A stretch of 64,000 bases of DNA, taken from the NCBI GenBank assembly GCA_963785425.1, contig CAWAVG010000004.1, positions 558,001 to 622,000 on the forward strand. The letters are read 5' to 3'. Shown in pieces: positions 59,663 to 64,000 of this stretch (positions within the stretch are counted from its first letter, which is position 1; each line of letters starts with the position of its first letter). The notes beneath the pieces are model-generated. The model searched no databases and was not told the origin of the DNA. It worked only from the letters and a program-made list of their open reading frames with translations. The position numbers and the translations under genes are program-made. The DNA comes from RYN-133 sp963785425 (lineage in GTDB: Bacteria; Actinomycetota; Actinomycetes; Mycobacteriales; Jatrophihabitantaceae).

Positions 59663-61375
59663 GTGAGCGAGGCCAACGAGCAGTCCACCGCGGTCGACTC
59701 GACGGCCGCCGAACCACCACCGGCAGAGCGGGACGCGACCTCGTCGTCGTCGAACGGCGGGCGGTTCGGCGCCCTACGGCAACGCTTCGACGACAGCACG
59801 TGGCTCGCCGTCCTCGGCGGGTTGGGCGTGTTCATCAGCGCCGTCGCGCTCTACACCCGGTTCCCGTTCACCGGGGGCCTCGGCCGCGACGAGTCGATCT
59901 ACGCCTACGAGGCGCAACAGTTCAGCCGCGGGCACGCGCCCTACGCCAGCATCTTCGACCCGAAGACCCCCGGCTCGGGCATCCTCGGCGGCATCGCCGC
60001 GTTCGTCGCGCATCAGTTCCACGCGAACGATCTGCACGCCATCAGACTGATGTTCCTGCTGCTGTCGATCCTCACCGCGGTCGCGGTCTACCTGTGCACC
60101 CTGCAGCTGTTCGGGTCGGTGCTCGGCGCCTTCGCCGCCGGCATGACCTTCACCTTCTTCACCAAGTTCGCCCACGACGCGATCATCGGCCCGGACGCGA
60201 AGACGCCGGCGGTGCTCTTCCTCGTGCTCTGCATGCTCTTCCTGAGCCGCCGGAACTGGTTCACCGGCGCCGTGTTCGCCGGGCTGGCGTTCGCCTGCTG
60301 GCAGCCGATCTTCCCGATGGCGCTCATCGCCGTCGTGGCGGCGACGGCCGCTGCCGATGCGCGGCATGTCCAACCGGCTGCGCGCGCTGGTGCGCACCCT
60401 CGTCGGCGCCGCCCTGCCGATGGTCGTGCTCGGCGATCTACTTCCTCGTCGTCGGCGCGTTCAAGACCTTCATCAGCGCGACGCTGCTCTACCCGCTGCT
60501 CGGGAGCGGCCCGGGCGAAGGAGTGGCCTGCCACCCACCTCGACCCACCCGATCCACGTCATCGCGCCACTACCCGATGACCGCGGTCCTGTTCTGGGTC
60601 GGCACGTGTCGCCCTGATCGGGCTCGTCGTGCTCGAGTTCGTCCGGTCGAAGCGCGCCGCGCTTGACCTCGCCGCTCGTGCTGATCGTCTTCGGCACCTT
60701 CGTGCTCAACGTCCTCTACGCGCTCTACGACTTCCAGAGCGACCCCGACACGCTGCCGTTGCTGGCCTACCCGGCGATCGGCATCGGCGGGGCGGTGGCC
60801 GCCGGCGTCGCCTTCCTGAAGTCGCCGGCGCCGCGTCGCGTGGCGACGGCCGTCGTCGTGGCGCTCGCGATCGTCCTGGCGGGCGTGTCGTGGGTCAACT
60901 ACACCGACAGCTGGGGCAACGACCGCAAGCTCGTCGGGCAGAACCGCGACGCCTGCGCGCTCGACCGGGTGGTCGGCCACGGGAAGCTCGAGAGCCTCGG
61001 CAACCCAGTCGTCCTGGTGCTCACGCACCGCAGGAGCCCGACCAACTACATCTACCTCGCCTCCGGCGTCGACCGGTGGAAGATCAAGCACACCAAGAAC
61101 GGCTTCAAGGGATGGGTCGCCGAGATCGTGCGCCGCCGCCCGCCGGCGATCAACGTCGACGGCTGGAAGACGGGCTGGACGAAGCCGATGATCCGGGCCC
61201 TGAAGCAGCACGGCTACAAGCTGCGCTACCTCGGTCCGTGGAAGATGCTGATGACGCCGGCCGAGATCGCGCACGCCAAGCAGGTCAACGTGAAGCTGAC
61301 CCCGAAGTTCACGCCGGTCGCGACCACCGCCGACGGGGCCGACGCTGCCGGCCAAGGTACCCTGTGGAAACGGCT
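59663..61375 (+). CDS. GT39-like polyprenyl-phosphate-dependent membrane glycosyltransferase (frameshifted)
   Basis: GTG 59663 (VSEANEQSTAVDST) opens a Ser/Glu-rich cytoplasmic leader followed by the first helix LAVLGGLGVFISAVALYTRF. The acidic loop GGLGRDESIYAYEAQQFSRG holds the Asp-Glu characteristic of PMT/GT39-type (GT-C) enzymes. About eight or more helices follow (FLLLSILTAVAVYLCTLQLF; later LVLIVFGTFVLNVLYALYDF). The last 150 residues are an extracytoplasmic domain with NYIYLASGVDRWKIKHTK. Several indels between 60340 and 60670 break the frame, and the precise stop near 61375 is uncertain. Likely role: sugar transfer to a cell-surface glycan. Confidence 0.72.
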
Positions 61376-61540
61376 AATCGCTTTCACAGCCGTGCCGGTG
61401 GGCACTGCTAGCTTTGTGTGTCGTGCCCGGGTGATTCTCCCGGGGCAGAACAGGGTCGGCCGACAGGACCGACCCGTGGCAGGCCGTGGGGCGCACCCCG
61501 CAGGCCGGCCCACAAGGCAGAGAAGAGAATCCGAGGACTT

Positions 61541-62737
61541 ATGCAACGCGCGGACAACTTCAGCCATGACGTCGTCGTCATCGGTGGATGCGGGCACGTC
61601 GGGCTGCCGCTGGCGATCGCCCTGGCCGACAGCGGCGCGTCCGTCCTGGTCTACGACCTGAGCAAGGCCGCAGTCGACCTGGTCAACGACGGTGTCCTGC
61701 CCTTCGACGAGCCGGACGCCGGCGACAAGCTGAAGAAGGCCGTCGAGTCGGGCGCCCTGCGCGCGTCGACCGACGAGTCGGTGGTCGGCAACGCCGAGAA
61801 CGTGATCGTCGTCATCGGCACGCCGGTCGACGAGCACCTCAACCCCGACCCGCAGGCGATCCCCCGGGCCCTCGACCAGTGCGCACCGTACTTCCGCGAC
61901 GGTCAGCTGCTCGTGCTGCGCAGCACCGTGTTCCCGGGCGTGACGCGCCTGGTCGAGCGCATGGTCTCCGAGCGCGGTATCGACATGGACGTGTCGTTCT
62001 GCCCCGAGCGGATCGCCGAGGGTAAGGCGATGACCGAGCTGTACTCGCTGCCGCAGATCGTCTCGGGCAACTCGCCCAAGGCCAGCGAGCGGGCGGCGGC
62101 GCTGTTCGGGCGCCTCACCGGCCAGATCGTGCACCTCGAGCCCGAAGAGGCCGAGCTGGCGAAGCTGTTCACGAACACCTGGCGCTACATCAAGTTCGCC
62201 GCGGTCAACCAGTTCTACATGTTCGCCGACAGCCGCGGCCTCGACTTCGAGCGCATCCGGCAGGGCCTGTCGCAGGACTACCCGCGTGCGCAGGACATGC
62301 CGAGCGCCGGCTTCGCCGCCGGCCCGTGCCTGTTCAAGGACACGATGCAGCTCGCGGCCTTCAACGACAACAACTTCGCGCTCGGCCACGCGGCCATGCT
62401 GGTGAACGAGGGTCTGCCGCTCTACGTCGTGAGCCAGCTCGCCGAGAAGCACGACCTCGGCTCGCTCACCGTCGGCATCCTGGGGGCGTCGTTCAAGGCG
62501 AGCTCCGACGACATCCGCTCGAGCCTGGCCTACAAGCTCAAGCGCATCCTGTCGTTCAAGGCCCGGCAGGTGCTCATGACCGACCCCTACGTGACGGTCG
62601 ACCCCGATCTCGTCCCGCTCGAGCAGGTGCTCGCGGAGGCCGACGTCCTGATCGTGGCGACGCCGCACCCCGAGTACCGCGCCATCACGACCGAGAAGCC
62701 CGTCGCAGACGTCTGGAACGTGTTAGGGACCGCGTGA
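61541..62737 (+). CDS. UDP-sugar dehydrogenase (UDP-glucose/GDP-mannose/UDP-ManNAc dehydrogenase family)
   Basis: A 398-residue NAD-dependent four-electron dehydrogenase making a nucleotide uronic acid. ATG 61541 follows GAGGACTT. The NAD motif is VVVIGGCGHVGLPLAIALAD; then IVVIGTPVDEHLNPDPQAIP, the linker ELAKLFTNTWRYIKFAAVNQ with conserved Lys and Asn, and the catalytic Cys in SAGFAAGPCLFKDTMQLAAF. The GPCLxKD form is closer to UDP-N-acetylmannosamine dehydrogenases than to UDP-glucose dehydrogenase, but the substrate is not settled. Its stop overlaps the GT2 start. Confidence 0.92.
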   Translation: MQRADNFSHDVVVIGGCGHVGLPLAIALADSGASVLVYDLSKAAVDLVNDGVLPFDEPDAGDKLKKAVESGALRASTDESVVGNAENVIVVIGTPVDEHLNPDPQAIPRALDQCAPYFRDGQLLVLRSTVFPGVTRLVERMVSERGIDMDVSFCPERIAEGKAMTELYSLPQIVSGNSPKASERAAALFGRLTGQIVHLEPEEAELAKLFTNTWRYIKFAAVNQFYMFADSRGLDFERIRQGLSQDYPRAQDMPSAGFAAGPCLFKDTMQLAAFNDNNFALGHAAMLVNEGLPLYVVSQLAEKHDLGSLTVGILGASFKASSDDIRSSLAYKLKRILSFKARQVLMTDPYVTVDPDLVPLEQVLAEADVLIVATPHPEYRAITTEKPVADVWNVLGTA

Positions 62738-63552
62738 GCCAGCCTGTGTCCGGCCACCACCTGCGCGTGTCGGTGGTCATCCCCGCCTACAACGAGTCGA
62801 CCAACATCGTCCCGGTGCTCGACCGACTGCTGGAGTCGGTCAACCTGCCGTGCGAGGTTCTCGTCGTCGTCGACATGCCTGAGGACACCACGATCCCGGT
62901 GATCGAGGAGTACGCGCTCAAGGCTCCCGACGTGCGCGTGGTGATCAACGACTTCGGACGCGGCCCGGCGTACGCGATTCGATACGGCATCCACGTCGCC
63001 CAGGCGCCGGTGGTCGTCGTGACGATGGCCGACGGCTGTGACGACCCGCGCCAGATCGACGAGCTGACCCGGTTGGTCGAGCGCGGCGTGGTCGTGGCCG
63101 CGGCGTCGCGGTACATGCCGGGCGGTCAGCAGGTCGGCGGCCCCTACTTCAAGCGCGTGCTGTCGAAGAATGCCGGCCGGTCGCTCTACTGGTTCGCCCG
63201 GATCGGCACTCGTGACGCGACGAACTCGTTCAAGGCCTACAGCCGCGATTTCGTCGAGTCGGTCGGTATCGACAGCTCCGACGGGTTCGAGATCGGCCTC
63301 GAACTGACCGCCAAGGCGCGCCGGTTGCGGCTTCCGGTGGCCGAGATCCCTACCATTTGGTTGGACCGGCCCGCCGGCGTCTCGAATTTCAAACTGACGA
63401 AATGGATTCCCAAGTACGTCCGCTGGTACCGCTTCGCGTTCGGCAAGCGCCTGCGGGTCGAAGACCTGCCGGCGGTCGTCCGCGAGGAAGTGTCCGTTAG
63501 TACCCCAGGTGCCGCCAGCGCCAACCCGCAGAATACGGAGTTACACACATGA
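62734..63552 (+). CDS. Family 2 glycosyltransferase
   Basis: A 272-residue GT-A enzyme. GTG 62734 overlaps the dehydrogenase stop (GTGA). It starts VSVVIPAYNESTNIVPVLDR, and has DFGRGPAYAIRYGIHVAQAP and the metal-binding acidic motif TMADGCDDPRQIDEL, where a DxD-like set is present. Late KAYSRDFVESVGIDSSDGFE and an Arg/Lys-rich C terminus follow. It lacks transmembrane helices. It probably uses a nucleotide sugar to extend or initiate a lipid-linked glycan with its neighbours. Confidence 0.92.
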   Translation: MSQPVSGHHLRVSVVIPAYNESTNIVPVLDRLLESVNLPCEVLVVVDMPEDTTIPVIEEYALKAPDVRVVINDFGRGPAYAIRYGIHVAQAPVVVVTMADGCDDPRQIDELTRLVERGVVVAAASRYMPGGQQVGGPYFKRVLSKNAGRSLYWFARIGTRDATNSFKAYSRDFVESVGIDSSDGFEIGLELTAKARRLRLPVAEIPTIWLDRPAGVSNFKLTKWIPKYVRWYRFAFGKRLRVEDLPAVVREEVSVSTPGAASANPQNTELHT

Positions 63553-64000
63553 AGGTTCTCGTCAGCGGCTCGGCCGGTTTCATCGGCGGCTACGTGGTCG
63601 AAGAGTTGCTCAACCGCGGCCACGAGGTCGTCGGTATCGACAACTACTCGAAGTACGGCAAGGTCGTGAAGTCCTACGACGACCACCCGAACTACGACTT
63701 CCACGAGGGCGATGTCCGCGACACCGACCTGATGACCAAGCTGCTCATGGACTGCGACCACTTCATCGCAGGCGCGGCGCTCATCGGTGGCATCTCCTAC
63801 TTCCACACCTACGCCTACGACCTGCTGGCCGAGAACGAGCGCATCATCGCCTCGTCCTGCGACGCCGCGATCAAGGCGCACGAGCAGGGCAAGCTGAAGA
63901 AGGTCACCTACCTCAGCTCGTCGATGGTGTTCGAGTCGGCGACGCACTGGCCCTCGGCCGAGGGTGACGAGCGCAAGATCCCGCCGCCGCTGTCGTCCTA
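63549..64000 (+). CDS. NAD-dependent epimerase/dehydratase (cut by the right edge)
   Basis: ATG 63549 overlaps the GT2 stop in ATGA. The 150 residues in view begin with the extended-SDR cofactor loop KVLVSGSAGFIGGYVVEELL, then EVVGIDNYSKYGKVV, the DVRDTDL segment and the catalytic-Ser strand KKVTYLSSSMVFESATHWPS. The active-site Tyr/Lys are expected beyond the edge. It is likely a nucleotide-sugar epimerase or dehydratase acting with the dehydrogenase and GT2. Confidence 0.9.
   Translation, partial: MKVLVSGSAGFIGGYVVEELLNRGHEVVGIDNYSKYGKVVKSYDDHPNYDFHEGDVRDTDLMTKLLMDCDHFIAGAALIGGISYFHTYAYDLLAENERIIASSCDAAIKAHEQGKLKKVTYLSSSMVFESATHWPSAEGDERKIPPPLSS

Overview
The window is the chromosomal origin region of a high-GC actinomycete. 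The evidence is the dnaA-dnaN-recF-dciA-gyrB-gyrA block on one side of a DnaA-box-rich gap, rpmH-rnpA-yidD-yidC-jag-rsmG-parA-parB on the other, two parS sites, frequent GTG starts, and actinobacterial marker families (DUF3566, a DLW-39-like microprotein, DUF6049, ino1 under a PadR regulator). The class is clear but I cannot name a genus from sequence alone.

Layout. (1) 1-4.34 kb is a foreign-looking segment with less biased codon use: a membrane-anchored protein of unknown function running off the left edge, a small basic protein, an HTH/coiled-coil protein, a CxxC zinc-finger protein and a tyrosine recombinase abutting the 3' end of an intact tRNA-Ala. It reads as one end of an integrative element. 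(2) 4.34-15.2 kb, minus strand, holds tRNA-Ala, a DLW-39-like microprotein, tRNA-Ile, DUF3566 protein, gyrA, gyrB, dciA, recF, dnaN, oriC and dnaA. (3) 15.8-21.2 kb, plus strand, runs from rpmH to parB. (4) 21.2-34.8 kb holds a nitroreductase, an alanine-type aminotransferase, a GNAT protein, a Cys-rich protein, then the wall/redox block (amidase, trxA, trxB, murJ, DUF6049, NUDIX) with a divergent CCA-adding enzyme and an MFS protein. (5) 34.9-42.9 kb holds YqgE, an orphan DNA methyltransferase, divergent galT/galK, a sugar ABC importer without its ATPase, and a DeoR regulator. (6) 43-44.7 kb is padR-ino1 with a clear operator. (7) 44.8-51.1 kb is a lipid block: TetR and acyl-CoA oxidase/dehydrogenase diverging from thiolase, FabG4-like reductase and MaoC hydratase, resembling mycobacterial Rv0241c-Rv0244c. 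(8) 51-55.4 kb holds an M48 peptidase and a Baeyer-Villiger-type monooxygenase plus SDR, divergent from a TetR gene across a long inverted repeat. (9) 55.4-59.5 kb holds ilvE, a repeat cluster, dcd, a zinc-ribbon protein, haloalkane dehalogenase and sulfotransferase. (10) 59.6-64 kb is a surface-glycan block: GT39-like membrane glycosyltransferase, nucleotide-sugar dehydrogenase, GT2 and an epimerase cut by the right edge.

Many otherwise conserved genes (integrase, DUF3566 protein, parB, acyl-CoA oxidase, TetR, thiolase, fabG4, GT39) are broken by single-base frameshifts, clustered in a few GC-rich stretches while neighbours are intact. Because core genes are hit too, I read most of these as assembly indels rather than true gene decay, and give whole-gene spans. 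I found no IS element, CRISPR array or rRNA. No clearly new multi-gene system is visible; the best candidates for novelty are the left-edge element, the well-defined operator/repeat structures and the dehalogenase-sulfotransferase pair.
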